Notes under the pieces: generated by a model
What the model saw: the letters and a program-made list of their open reading frames with translations, nothing else
What the model was told of the DNA's origin: nothing
Databases searched by the model: none
Origin: Scenedesmus sp. ARA3
Lineage: Eukaryota > Chlorophyta > Chlorophyceae > Sphaeropleales > Scenedesmaceae
NCBI GenBank assembly: GCA_004335835.1
Contig: RWJK01000469.1
Location: 1 to 64,000, forward strand
Direction of reading: 5' to 3'
Length of the DNA: 64,000 nucleotides
In this document: positions 52,650 through 63,828 of the stretch, piece by piece
Numbering within the stretch: position 1 is the first letter of the stretch
How the letters are laid out: every line of letters begins with the position of its first letter
Position numbers and translations under genes: made by a program

Positions 52650-54307
52650 TCAGGCGGCGTCCTTGTCCACGATCACGCTGACCAGGCTCTCCAGCCGGCC
52701 CATCTTCTGAGCCAGCTGCTTGTTGGTCTGCCGCGCCTTGAACATCTCGCGCCGCCAGATCACCTCGCGCTCCGCACACTGCGCCAGCGCCACCTTGGCA
52801 GAAATCAGCTCCTGCGGGCGGCAGCAAACAGTAGCAGCAATGGCAACCAGGACGTGTTGCAGATGAGCAAGCCCAACAGCAGCGCCAGGGGCAGCGCCAG
52901 AAGGCAAGCCGCATGCAGACGTGCAGCGGTGGTGCGAGTTCATGCGCTGACGTGGCAGGGTCGTGATGCAACCAAGTAATGGGGTCCTTGCAGCTGCCAC
53001 GAGATTGGGGCAGTGAAGTAGCTGCGCTACAAAAACGCACCACTGGCTGCGCATCACACGATTGTCACGACTGTTGGCCGCGGTGCTTCGGCAAACCTGC
53101 CACCTGCTGACGATCACTACAGCTCTGGCACGTGTGCAGCTGCTATGCTTGATAGCTGCAACCGCTACTGCCACTGCCTTTCTTGCCCCGCTGACATGCC
53201 ATGCCACTGGCAGCCCCAGCCGCCGCGCGCTTCACCTGCATGAGCTCGTGGTTCTCGCAGCTGAGCGCGTGGTTCTCACAGCACAGCTCCACCAGCTCGC
53301 TGCTGACCTGCGTGGTCGTCTTCTGCAGCGTCTCCGCCAGCGTGGCCTCGTTGTTCTGCGCCTGCGCCCTGCGCAGGTTCGGCAGGCAGCAGGTGCGGCC
53401 GGGAAGCACAGCACACAGGCGGGCGTTCACGCTTCACGTACCTGGCAGCTGGCGCAACGTATGCATGCACAGCTGGCACAGCCGGCTGCTGGTCGATAAT
53501 CGAAGCTTCGACTGGGCACACAGTCTTGCTTGCATGCAGAGCAGTGTCATGCGTGCGTGCTGATGAAGTACGTCATTGCAGCATCACACTGCTCTGCATG
53601 CAAGACTGTGTGCCCAGGGTGCCGCCAGGTCTCTTTCTCGGATATCACTCCCGTGTCACCCAGCACTTGCAAGTCACTACCCTGGCCTGCTCTGCTGTGC
53701 TGCCTCCTGCATGTATCTGGTCCTCTGTCGCCTGTAGCCCACCCGGCCTAGCATACCGTACACTCCCCAGCCCTGCCCTGGCTGCTCTGCTGCCACCCTT
53801 GCAACTAGCAGGCTTTCCAGCTCTCGCCATGCCCTCGCACTACCCTAGCCTGCCCTGCCCATGACCCCCTTGTCCTGCTCGCAACAAATTGCTTGCTCAC
53901 CGCGCCGCGTCCAGCTTCTTCATGCGGTCCTGCAGCACCGCAATCTCCTCATGCAGCGCGTCCAGCTCGTGCCTGTAGCTGTCCTCCATCTTCCTGAAGC
54001 GGCTCTTCAGGCAGTTGTACTTGGCCTCAAAGGCAGCCTGCGCGGGGTCCAGCGGCTGCTGCTGCTGCTGGTCAGCCTGGTGTTGTGTGGTGAAAGCAGC
54101 GGCGGTGTGAGGCATTGCAAGCGGTGAGCAGGGCAGCAGCAGGGCCAGCAGTGGGAGCGGCAAAGGAAAGCAGGTTGAGTGGCAGCCTCTGACAGGGCCT
54201 GCATGCACTGCAGATGCAACGATCGCTGGCAACACCTTGCCGAGAGAGGTGATGTTCTGCTGCATGCAGCCAGGGAAGGAGAAGTCAAGGCTTGGTCTGT
54301 AAGCGAG

Positions 54308-54370
<63 letters not shown>

Positions 54371-54605
54371 TCACCATGGAATCGCCGGTGTCTGCCAGGT
54401 GTGCTGTCAGTGCCTGCTCAAAGGTCATGTGCTCCGACATGCCTGAGCGGCTCTCGCCGGCAATGCTGGGCTGTCCATCGCCGATCTGCCTGCAAAGTGC
54501 ACTCAGCTGCTTGTCCAGGCCAGCCCTGGTGTGCTGTGCCTCTGCCAGCTGCTTTGCAAGCTCTGCCACCTGTCCTAGCGCTGGCGTGCCATGTGCCACA
54601 TCCAT
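52650..54605 (-). CDS. Small coiled-coil protein, paralog of the NT-C2 protein's C-terminus (copy A)
   Basis: Exons: 54605-54375, 54076-53901, 53368-53236, 52811-52650 (702 nt, 233 residues). An in-frame ATG at 54632 would add nine. Every exon aligns with exons 11-14 of the gene at 44412-51358. Examples are FEAKYNCLKSRFRKMEDSYR against YEAKYNRLKTRYRELTEAHR, LHEEIAVLQDRM against LHEEIAGLQERL, NNEATLAETL against HGEATLAETL, and ALAQCAEREVIWRREMFKAR against ALAQCAEREVVGRRELYKAK. Intron phases (0, 2, 0) are the same. It is mostly coiled coil, with no NT-C2 domain, signal or membrane helix. Exon 3 is 24 nt longer than its counterpart. Function is unknown; it might heterodimerise with, or compete with, the long protein. 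Confidence 0.85.
53512..53617. repeat. Long imperfect inverted repeat (pre-miRNA-like hairpin) in intron 2 of copy A
   Basis: Left arm 53512-53552, right arm 53581-53617, loop 28 nt. The arms pair over 36 of 37 positions with one C-C mismatch and one 4-nt bulge (TTGC) in the left arm. The core CTGGGCACACAGTCTTGC pairs with its exact complement. It lies wholly inside the intron between 53901 and 53368. Either strand would fold. Confidence 0.9.
54308..54366. repeat. (CTG)n, about 19 units, in intron 1 of copy A
   Basis: On the coding (minus) strand it reads (CAG)n, beginning a few bases after the exon 1 donor at 54374. Confidence 0.95.
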
Positions 54606-54632
54606 GGGCTCAGGGGAGTCGCCTGGCCGCAT

Positions 54633-57600
54633 GGCTGCTGCTTACCGTGCTTCTGGCTTGCTTCAAACACCTCACGTCCCTGCCAGTACCTGTATGGACA
54701 CAGCCAAGGGCGCACCATCAGCAGCAGCGGTTCCCGGGTGTGCCGGCATTACTGGTCACAATGCAAACGCCACGCAAAATCCGTCCCGTCAATATACTTT
54801 CACAGTAGCAGAAACTATACATCGCAACGCACTGTTGCAGAAAGACCTTGCTGCACAAAGGACGTGACTGCAGTCTCCCTGCAGGGTTGTCTCGCTTCAG
54901 CTAGCCATGCCCACGTCGCTAATCATTAACCCTAAATAACGACTTAGCGGAGTGAAAGTCCGGTGTGTTTGATCCTGACGCAACTCAGTGAAGTTCGCAA
55001 AAGGCACGGTCGCTGCTGGATGATCGTGACAGCAAAAAGCAACCACACCTCCTTGAAAGCATAATGGTGGGAGCAGCATGTGCGCAGCAGTGATACGCAT
55101 GCCTGGAGACTAGTGTGAACTCCCGGAGGACTGGACGAAAGTGTGACTACGGGAGCACAACGCCACTGGCTTGAGGCCTGCGCCCACGAAGGTGGAGCGC
55201 GCGTCAGCCTAGATTCAGTGCACACCGGTCATACGCTGCTGTTCTGTGTGTCAGGTGTCGTCCGCAAGCACGAGCTGCAGCAGCAGTGCTGGTGCCACCG
55301 CGGTGCCAGCGGTGACCCACTACCACATAGAGCAGGCCAAGTCCCTACGTCCTGAGGTGATCTATCAGTCTCAGTTAGTGCACGTCAGGCTGAACTTTGA
55401 TACTGAGGCAATGCAGCCAGGAGGAGGCGCTGTATCTTGGATCCAAGTCCGGACACAAGCTGCATGCATGCTCAGAATACCTGAGTGGAGCGCGTGGGAC
55501 CACTACACGCATCGTCATCATGTGCAAGCTGAACATGGCATGATGCATGCAAAGCTGTTAGAAGGAAGCTCCGGTGTAGCTAGTGTAGACAAGCCTCTTC
55601 TCTCACTTGGTGCAATCGCCTGGCAGTTACAAGCGAAGACACAACAACATACTTTTTCACGCCTGCGGACACACAAGAACAAGGCACAAGGCCGCTGCAT
55701 GCGACTGCCCTAGCTTGCCCAAGCACCACAGTGGTTGCAGTGGCACCCAACAGATACAAAACCATACACCGCTAATGACACCTCAAAGCAAGCGGTAATG
55801 TACACACAAGTGTATAAAACAGCAAATGATGGTTGAAGCAGGAATTGTGTCATGCATTGTGCTTGCTGATGATACAAGCGTTCCCTGATCTTCCAGCCAG
55901 ACCCCAGGCACGTCACAGCCTGTGTCTGCTGCACAGCTGCATGCGGAGCAAAGCAGACCATAGTATGTGGTGCGGCACCTGCTTGACAAGCCAGAATGAA
56001 ACACGTCTGACATGGAGTCCATGCGGTAACACAGCATCCAAGCCAGAACATCCCTCAGCCTGGCTGAAACCCATAATTGTGATAGCTGAACGCATCCGGA
56101 GCAAAATGACACCGCCTGCTCATGCATGTGGCAAGACCCTACACCTACGCAACAAGGTGACCAATGCTGCACCTGCCAGCCAACTGATCAGCCTGGCAGC
56201 GCCAGGCACCATAACTCTGTCTGCAGTGGCAACACATACGCCCAGGGCGCGCTAGCAGCAGAAGCCATTGCTTGTAAGCAGTGGCCGCCATTACTGCTGG
56301 TATGACATGCCGGCCCTTTCAAAATGGCATATCGCCCGCAGCAGCAGTTCTTCCCCATCCAACACCTGATACCACTGGCAACTCCAGCATCCCTGTTTAG
56401 CAAGAAACCCCAAGCACAGGAGCTGCTTTCTGCACACATGGACACCACACACATACAGGCATACAAACACGGACGCCTGCAACGTTCCACAGAGCACACA
56501 CCAAGCAACCAGTTGCCGTTAAGCAGACTGCGCTGTTGGCTGTAGTGCTTGAATGCTCAACAGTTTCTGCTGCCCTGTTTGCTGGGTGTGGGCAGGTGCT
56601 GCGTCATGGTAGCTGGTGCGCTCCCCGCTTGCCGGCTCCCTAGGGGGCGTCTGCTGCCCAGAGACAACGATCCACCAGCAAACAAGCAAAAGCGATATGC
56701 AAGGTTTATATTGCAAAGCAATCTGCAACAGGAACAGACTGCAACATTGTTGGCCCATGAGGCCAACCACCGGCACAGCATCAAATGTGCCGAATGGCGT
56801 TGTGGCTGAGCAATGACTGCGTTCACACGCACTGCACACGTTGTCAATGTTTGGTGTGCAGCCTCAAGCACATCGCCGCTTCGTTGATATCAGAACTACC
56901 GAACACACACCGGAGGCACCCAGGCACCATGTCGCAGTGTACCGACGTGCACGCACACTGTCACCCACACCCACAGAGAGACAATGCCACGCGCAGCGGC
57001 ATACGCCCGAAGCTGCTACAGACACACACATGCGCGAAGGGTGATAACATACGCACCAGCGCCTGCACAAGCCGCACAGCCAGCAGCATGAGCTGCATAT
57101 GCACTGGGCAGTGCCTGCGACTAGTGGCACACCAGCAGTGCAGTGTTGCGCAAATGCTGTTGCAGCGTGCCAACCATCAAGCACAGTAACACGGGCCGTA
57201 ATGCAGTGTAGCATGCTGGTGGCAACGTAACCCTTGTTGTATTTATGTGTTTCCTCTGCACTGTTCTCCCCACCGCGGCTTTGCAAGACATCAACCTGCT
57301 GGCCTACTCAAAAGCAGCAAGCAATGTAAGACTAAAGATGTATGAAACAAAGGATATGCCCCCGCTCGTATTCCGTAGTGCTGTAGCTGTTGGCAAGCAG
57401 CAGGCCTGTGGTCACCCACTGCTGGCCTGCACTGTGCTGGTAAAACATCGGTGCAGTGCGGCACAAGTGCCTGCTGGATGTTGTCGTGCAAAACTGCATT
57501 GCACCACCACAGCGCACACAACCACACAGCCAGCCAGCCTGCGCCCTGCCTTCTAGCGGCTGCTGCTGCGCCACTGCAGTGCGGCTGTGCGCTCACAACA

Positions 57601-58064
57601 CACGCCTGCAACATTCCACGTGTCAAATGAAACAAGCGCCTCTACAAATTAGCAAGTCCAGCTGGCCAGGCTAGGCACAAAACTCCGTGCCGCGTACTGG
57701 AAAAAAACAGCAATGCAACGTCTTAAAGAGCCACACCACTGGCCGTGGAACCAGCAACGGACACCAATCAGGACACCAGCTTGCAGCAGTTGCAGGTGCA
57801 GCAAAGAGAGCATACGCACTTTGCTGCCGTTGACAAGCGCCGGACACTCAGCCACAGCTGTCATCAGTATCGCCATCAGATCCAACGCCATTCGGCAGCC
57901 AGTCCATGTCGCAAAAGCTGTGCTGCGCAACCCTCAGCCCGTGCTGGCGGCACCAGCATTGTGCCATTGTCACAGCCCCAGCAAAAGCAGTAAGCTGGCT
58001 GATTACATTAGACACACATTTCTTAAGCTCATGCACCTCAATCAAGTGACAGCCGTGCAGCCGG
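54633..58064. other. Intergenic: 5' flank of copy A and long 3' flank of copy B
   Basis: 3.4 kb. The left 0.6 kb is the upstream region of copy A and includes a 23-nt block at 55125-55147 shared with copy B's upstream region. From about 55600 to 58060 the + strand is C/A-rich, as expected for a minus-strand 3' flank. A + strand frame at 55246-55713 stays open for 155 codons without a recognised domain. No gene is supported. Confidence 0.4.
55125..55147 (-). promoter_or_regulatory. 23-nt block shared upstream of copies A and B (A member)
   Basis: GGAGGACTGGACGAAAGTG plus TGAC on the + strand. It begins 520 nt upstream of the copy A start codon and matches 60102-60124 at 21 of 23 positions. 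Confidence 0.7.
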
Positions 58065-58231
58065 TCACTGGCACTTGGCAGCCAGCTGCTGCAGCAGGCC
58101 GTCCAGCTTCGACATCTTGGCCTCAAGCGCGCGGTTGGTCTCGCGCGAGTGGTACAGCTCGCGCTTGAGCGTGACCTGCGCCTCACTCAGCTGAGCCAGC
58201 TCCAGCTTGGACGTCACCAGCTCCTGCACAC

Positions 58232-58272
<41 letters not shown>

Positions 58273-59575
58273 CCAAGTGTGCTTGTGTTGCAGTCAGTGC
58301 ATGCTCCTGTCATGACCAGAGTGAGCAAAGCACAACATGTACAGCCAGGGCCAGGCAGGACCATCAGCTGTTTGCAGCACTTGTTGTTGTTCAGCTGTCC
58401 TGCTGCATGCCAAGGCTAAGGCCATCCCACAACCGACTGCGTGCAGCCTGTGCTGTGTGTGCGCTGCCGCCGCACCTGCATGAGGGCCTGGTTCTCGCAG
58501 TACAGCGTGTGGTTCTCGCAGCACAGGTCAGCCAGCTCGGTGCTGACTTGGCTGGTGGTCTGCTGCAGCGTCACCGCCAGGGTGGCCTCGTTGTTGAGCG
58601 CGCGGCACCTGCAGCAGGCGCAGCGGGAGAAGGTCCAGAGGGTCACACCAGGTAGCATGCACGCTTCCTGCCTGACGTCGCTGCACCGCCATCAAGGTTG
58701 CTGTAAGAGGTCGGCACCTCCATGCTGGTCTGGCCGGGCTGTAGCGCAACTTCAACAAGCAGCTGTAGCGCGCATCAGAGCAGCCCTCTACACCTGCAGC
58801 ACCCGCTTTCGACACCAGCAGCAGGCTGCTCACCTGGCTGCGTCAGTCTTGGCCAGCCGCTCCTGCAGCGTGGCGATCTCCTCGTGCAGCCCTCCCACCT
58901 CCTCGATGTGGTCCTGCGCCATCTTGCTGAAACGCGCCTTGAGCCGCAGGTACTTGGACTTGTAGGCCTCCTCATCCTCATCCTGCTGTTGTGGTGGTGG
59001 TGGTAGGGTTGATGTGGTGGTTGTTCAGGTGTTGCAGTGGATGCAGCGCGGAGGGGAGGTGAAGGGAGGTGGCAAGATGAGGAATGGAGCCCAGCAGACA
59101 TAGGGAGGAGGAAAAGAACAGCAGGACAGCAACAGCAGGTATGTCAGATGCTGCTTGCGCTACACGTGCGAGCTCTGCAGCCATGCCGGGTCGCGCAGCA
59201 TCCACCTAGCTGCTGCCGAGCATCTAGAGCCCTGACCTGCTGAGAATTGGGATGCATATGCCTGCTGCCTCAGCAGCTGTTGCTCTGGCTGCACAGCTTG
59301 CTGCTGCTGCCACTGCTGCTGCTGCTGCTGCTGCGCCCCACCCCCTGCACCCGTGCCGTCCTCACCGAGGTCATGACCGCCTCCTGGCAGTCCCAGTGGC
59401 TGTTCAGCGCATCCTCAAATGTAACAGACTTGGAGGAGCAGTCATCAGACATCTGCCTGCACATCGAGCTGACCCGCCTGTCCAGGCCAAACCGCGTGCT
59501 CTGCGCCTCTGCTAGCTGCTTCTGCAGCTCTGCCACCTGCCCCAGGGTGTTGCCTGAGCCGTAGATGTTGTCCAT
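58065..59575 (-). CDS. Small coiled-coil protein, paralog of the NT-C2 protein's C-terminus (copy B)
   Basis: Exons: 59575-59366, 58985-58834, 58608-58476, 58223-58065 (654 nt, 217 residues). It follows the same four-exon plan and phases as copy A and as exons 11-14 of the NT-C2 gene. Conserved stretches include LGQVAELQKQLAEAQSTRFG (LGQVAELAKQLAEAQHTRAG in copy A), YKSKYLRLKARFSKM, LHEEIATLQERLAK, NNEATLAVTLQQTTSQVS, CENHTLYCENQALMQ and LKRELYHSRETNRALEAKMS. Exon 3 is 133 nt in both copies but 109 nt in the long gene, so A and B are closer to each other. The acceptor of exon 2 could alternatively be 3 nt downstream. No function can be assigned beyond a coiled-coil dimer. Confidence 0.85.
58232..58268. 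repeat. (CAG)n, about 12 units, in intron 3 of copy B
   Basis: On the coding strand it is (CTG)n ending about 8 nt before the acceptor at 58225-58224. This parallels the CTG tract at the intron 11 acceptor of the NT-C2 gene. Confidence 0.9.
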
Positions 59576-60101
59576 GGCTGCCTGTTGACAGGGATGCATT
59601 GCGATTGCTGTTTGTCTGTGAGGTCTGATTTGTACCTGCAGAGTCGTAACCACTTGCTGTAGTGAGCAGCAGCAGTTGCCCCGGAAACTCAGCTTCCGCC
59701 CTAGGCTCCAATCATTGCTGCCACAAACACGTTCATACGCTTTACATCAGGGTAATGAGATGCTGCAGGCGCATGCGTGCCGCCACCCTGCCTGGAAAGA
59801 GCTCCCCGCAGCGGCTAAAGGGGTCCCGAGCACCCGCACCTCACTGACCCAGGTGTGATGGGCCCTTTCAAGCTCTCCGTGTTGCAGAAACAGACAAACA
59901 AAGCCTTTAAACCGGTTACGATCTTCAAAGATACACAGTTAAGACCACCAAGTACAGCAAAGTTCACGCAGCAGATTTGAAGGCTTGCGGAGGTTTTGCA
60001 AGTAGGTATCGGTAGGTACAACTTGTTTGTCGCCAGGAAAACGATCCTGCTGCGCCACACGCCAGACTCGACCATCCGGACTGGACACTAGGATGAGTGA
60101 G

Positions 60102-60124
60102 GGAGGACTGGCCCAAAGTGTGAC
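60102..60124 (-). promoter_or_regulatory. 23-nt block shared upstream of copies A and B (B member)
   Basis: GGAGGACTGGCCCAAAGTG plus TGAC on the + strand. It begins 527 nt upstream of the copy B start codon and differs from the copy A block at two bases. Confidence 0.7.
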
Positions 60125-60671
60125 CCCACCTGCCTGCTTTCGTGGCGAACTTCAGCTCGAATGCCTGACTCACGTCCACCCTGCACAAGGCGTTAGGGGG
60201 CCGCAATCAACCGGCACACTGATTGATGGCTATTTCATTGAAATTTGCGAACATGCTCGACGGCCAGGCGGCTCAAAGCCCGCACACCAACGAAACTCCT
60301 GGCAGCACGCAAAATGCCACAGCTCAGCCACGCTCAGGATTTGCCTCGGGCTGTCAGCGTGTCATTACAGTTGCAAGGATGCTTGAAGATCACCAGCACT
60401 TGCGGCTTGTGGTCCCTCTGGGCTGGATCTCGCTGCAGCTGCTGTTTGCAGCTGCTGGTGTCAGAGCACCTTGAGAGCTTGCAAAGATGCTACTCGTCAG
60501 CCTGTGAAACAGTGTCGAGAAATGCATAGGATGGAATGTTTGCAACCATCTTACAACGCCAGAGCGCCACAGTCATGCCATGGGCCACACAATCCTCACT
60601 CACACCGCACAGAGGTGCCGTTGACTGCCGCAGGGATTTGCAGATGTGTGCTTGCTGCAGGCTGCACCGAG

Positions 60672-61344
60672 ATGGCACAGCAAGATGTGAAGGGAGAGTT
60701 TTCATTTTACAAGATGGTAAGCAGGGCTTAAGCTGAGATGTGCTGAGCACGACATACCTAACCATCCAGGAAGTGCAGAAGACACAGAGTTTGTTTGTGT
60801 TGGCTGGTCATGCAGCATCAGCAAAATAGCTGTTGTAAAGATGGACAGTCTAGCATGAAAAAAGCAAAGCTGCGCACCTTCAACCAAAGCTCGGCCAGAG
60901 GTTGTGCAGTGACGAGCTCAGGCCGCCAGCAGTGGGTGGCGTAAACTGTTTGCACAGCCCGGCTGCCAGCGCCCAGACTGTGCTTGTGAAAGCTTGAATG
61001 AAACAATGCAGTGCGCATTGCCCTGAGCACCGCATCAACTATACATCATGTGTCAGCCCAGGCAGTGGCCATTGTAAAGTGTAATGCTGTGGGGTCGCCA
61101 CCCAGGCCAGCTTGGCCAAGTCTGAAGGGACAACTGCCTTTTTGTTCAATAACGCATTTTGAAACATCTTTTTGCTGCCACACTGCCCCTGCACTGCGTG
61201 CTACAGATCCCCGTGGCTGCTGGGCTGTGTGGTGGGCTTCACAGCAGGGCAGCAACGCTTCAGCGCTGCAGCATGTTCAGTGCAGGCAGCTTTGCCAGCA
61301 CGCGCCTGCATAGCAGGCGACAAGTACTGCAAGCATGCAAGTGA
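60672..61344 (+). CDS. Possible two-exon small protein (weak)
   Basis: ATG at 60672 opens 15 codons (MAQQDVKGEFSFYKM) ending at a strong GTAAGC donor at 60717. An acceptor at 61205-61206 joins in phase 0 to a frame closing at 61344, giving about 60 residues. The first exon has a natural composition and the second is less convincing. No family is recognised. Confidence 0.2.
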
Positions 61345-62243
61345 CAAGTACTGCTGGTGTAAGGTTCCTCAAGAGCGGTTCATCAGGCTCTGGGCGTGCA
61401 CCCTTGTTGCGGCTGCAGCGGCCAGCTACAGCAGGTCGTGTCCTGGACACGCACAGTGCTAGGCAGCTGCATGACTGCAGCAGCGACCACTGCTGTGCTT
61501 TGTACACTATGGCGCTGAGATCCTGTGGCAACTTGCAGCGTTGTTGTTGCGTGCTGCACCGCATGCCCTGCGCAGGCCAAAAGCTGGCAGCGTTGGCGCC
61601 GCCATGTCGCCCGCAGATCAGCCACACAATGTGTTTGCACGCTGTTATGCCGCCCGGCCTCACACCTGTGTGCATCGTGCTGGACAGAGCCCAAGCGCGT
61701 CTTGTTGTGCTGCTAGCACTGCAACATGGGCACAAGGCGCTGGCCTGCTTGAGGCACTGCGTTTTGCAACACACAGTGTGGTCCCAGGGCAGCCGCGTGC
61801 ATGATGCCGTGATTGGACTGCGCTTGCATTCGCTTCTAGCAGCCAGCGGCCCTGCTAGCTGCTGCTTTGTTCTGACTGCGGTGTTGTCCCAGTGTGCAAG
61901 TAGTCTGCTGTGTCTAAGCTGTGAAGGTGCCTCAAGCGACATGCAGACACGCACACAGTGAACACTCCATGTTAACAGTTTGAGAGTCAACTGGCGGCAG
62001 CACTGGTTGCTGGCAACAGGCGTGTGTGTAGGACGTGTGGCCAGTTGATCACAGCCAACACATGCGCTAATCTGTTTGCTGGTAATGATATGGCAGGTAA
62101 GTTGTCGCTGCGTGCGGGTGGTGGTGGACTGAGACGAGTTGCTGCAGGTGAGCAACCCGACTAGCATGGGGGGCGTTTGCTGCACAGAGCATATGCATTT
62201 GCGCCCGCATGTGGAGATTGCTGGTGCACTTTGCCCTCCGATG

Positions 62244-62588
62244 TCAAGGCACTGCTGACTTTGCTGTTGATGACAGTTTGACAAGACTCTTGCTGTTGAA
62301 CAGCAGCAGCAGCAGCAGCAGCAGCAGCCATGGAGGGTCTGGCAGCCCCACCGGCCCGTGGCTGCACTGAATATGTAACGGACTATATGCTCGAGAATAA
62401 CCAGCAAGCAATCGATGCAATACGTCGAAGTCGGAAATTGCGTAGACGTGACCGCCAGGTTCGCCCTTGGGAGTGCCTGTGAAATTCACTTTGAAGCCGT
62501 AGTCTGTGGCTTGACGGGTCACTCTTTTGGCCAGTCCGTCACACTGCCGGAGTGACAGCACTTGGCTGACATTTGTATTCTTAAGCAT
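62244..62588 (-). CDS. First exon of an unrecognised minus-strand gene (3' structure unresolved)
   Basis: From ATG at 62588 the frame begins MLKNTNVSQVLSLRQCDGLA and continues with DYGFKVNFTGTPKGEPG and HVYAISDFDVLHRLLAG. This is a balanced, low-cysteine composition unlike the chance frames nearby. It stays open to 62244, but after about 62400 it runs into poly-Leu from a CAG repeat, so a splice donor probably lies near 62400. I could not identify the next exon. The start lies 196 nt from the divergent start at 62785, which supports a real gene. I do not recognise the family. Confidence 0.45.
   Translation of the reverse strand: MLKNTNVSQVLSLRQCDGLAKRVTRQATDYGFKVNFTGTPKGEPGGHVYAISDFDVLHRLLAGYSRAYSPLHIQCSHGPVGLPDPPWLLLLLLLLLFNSKSLVKLSSTAKSAVP
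62301..62328. repeat. (CAG)9 microsatellite
   Basis: Nine units plus one base, just downstream of the unresolved minus-strand first exon. Confidence 0.9.
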
Positions 62589-62784
62589 GGTGCCCCGGCT
62601 GACGCCACTAGAATGCGTTTTCCACCGAAACGTTGTCTCTAAGAAGGCTTGCTACCACCTACGCGCACAAGACATACACGCGATTACCAACCAATAGCAA
62701 TCCCGTATCAAGCCATCGGCTGGCCGCGTTTGGTTTTGAAACACTTTAGTAGTCATCTACTGCTGAGTTCAAGTGGTTGATTCA
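62589..62784. promoter_or_regulatory. Short divergent promoter region
   Basis: 196 nt between two opposing start codons. It contains the motif CCAAT (62690-62694) and ATTGGTTGGTAATCGCG on the minus strand. It is a likely bidirectional promoter. Confidence 0.45.
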
Positions 62785-63783
62785 ATGAACTACAGGCTCC
62801 TGACCGCAGCAGCTCTACTGCTGCTATGTGCAGCTACGGCACACGCCCGGATTCTGGAAGTAGAAGCGCAGCAAGGCAGGCAGCTGCTGCAGTCAAAACA
62901 GCCAAACTGCACAAAAGCCGATGCACACTGCTCGATGTGCCGCAACCAGAGGATCCCCGGCGAACGACGCAGTGAGCTGGTGTGCTCACAGTGCGATGTT
63001 GGCTACAGGCTACGACGCGATGGCACATCAAAGACATGCGGTAAGCTGCTCCACCTGGCTCTCCAAGCTGTAGCACCTAGCAGTCGTGCAGCGCCTGCCT
63101 GCATGTGGCAGCAGAGACAGCAGACAGGGCTTCGTTATGGTCATGTACAGCAGCAGCAGTTGTCAAGTTCCGCTGCAACGCCCTTCTGTTGTCAGCCTTC
63201 CACTGCAGTTCAAGCAGCACAGCTGCAGCACGCGCGCCATTGAGCTCGTTCCAAGACTTTTGGTGCTTGGCCTGCTCTGCTGTTGCTTGCAGACTGTGCT
63301 CCTGGCCTGGCAATGGATGCTGTCACCAAGGAGTGCAAGCCCTGCAGCATGGGCAAGTACTGCTTAGGCGGTGACCTGACAGTCAACCCCAACAATGAGG
63401 AAAAGGCCTGCCCTGAGGGCCTGGAGACCACATTTGCTGGTGCCAAGAGCCAGGCGCAGTGCTTCACCAAGGCCGGTTATGGCCGTGCATCTAGGTTGGG
63501 CAGCAACGGCAAGATAATCCTGTCTGGCGTGCTGTGCCCTGAGGGCACCTACAATGTTGGCTCCAACACTGCCGGCTGCCAGAAGTGCGGCGCAGGCCTG
63601 ACAACCGCAACCAACGGCTCTGACGCTGCTTCCGCTTGCAGTGAGTGTCCTGGATACATGCCTGCTCAAAATGCTGCTTTCCTGGCGCTCTCCTCTGTTT
63701 GCTAGCAACAGCAGAAGGTCCAGCTGCAGCAACCACTTTCTCGGGTGCAGCAATATGCTGCTAGCCGCTGTGGGCCTTGACAG

Positions 63784-63828
<45 letters not shown>

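Larger units (their letters stand above)
59576..62243. other. Gene-poor region upstream of copy B
   Basis: 2.7 kb. The first 0.6 kb is the copy B upstream region. A 15-codon candidate first exon is at 60672-60716. Large open frames at 61335-61961 (+) and 61277-62407 (-) overlap each other on opposite strands, are Cys-rich and lack domains, so at most one can be real and probably neither is. Confidence 0.35.

Noticed and set aside
55246..55713. 155-codon + strand frame beginning MCQVSSAS
   Set aside because: It overlaps the upstream flank of copy A, has no recognised domain, and its composition shifts midway. I could not find a consistent gene model.
61277..62407. 376-codon open frame on the minus strand, overlapping a 208-codon + strand frame
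   Set aside because: Very Cys/Thr/Arg-rich translation with a poly-Cys run from a CAG repeat and no recognisable domain. The overlapping frame on the other strand is equally unconvincing. Chance in stop-poor DNA is the simplest reading.
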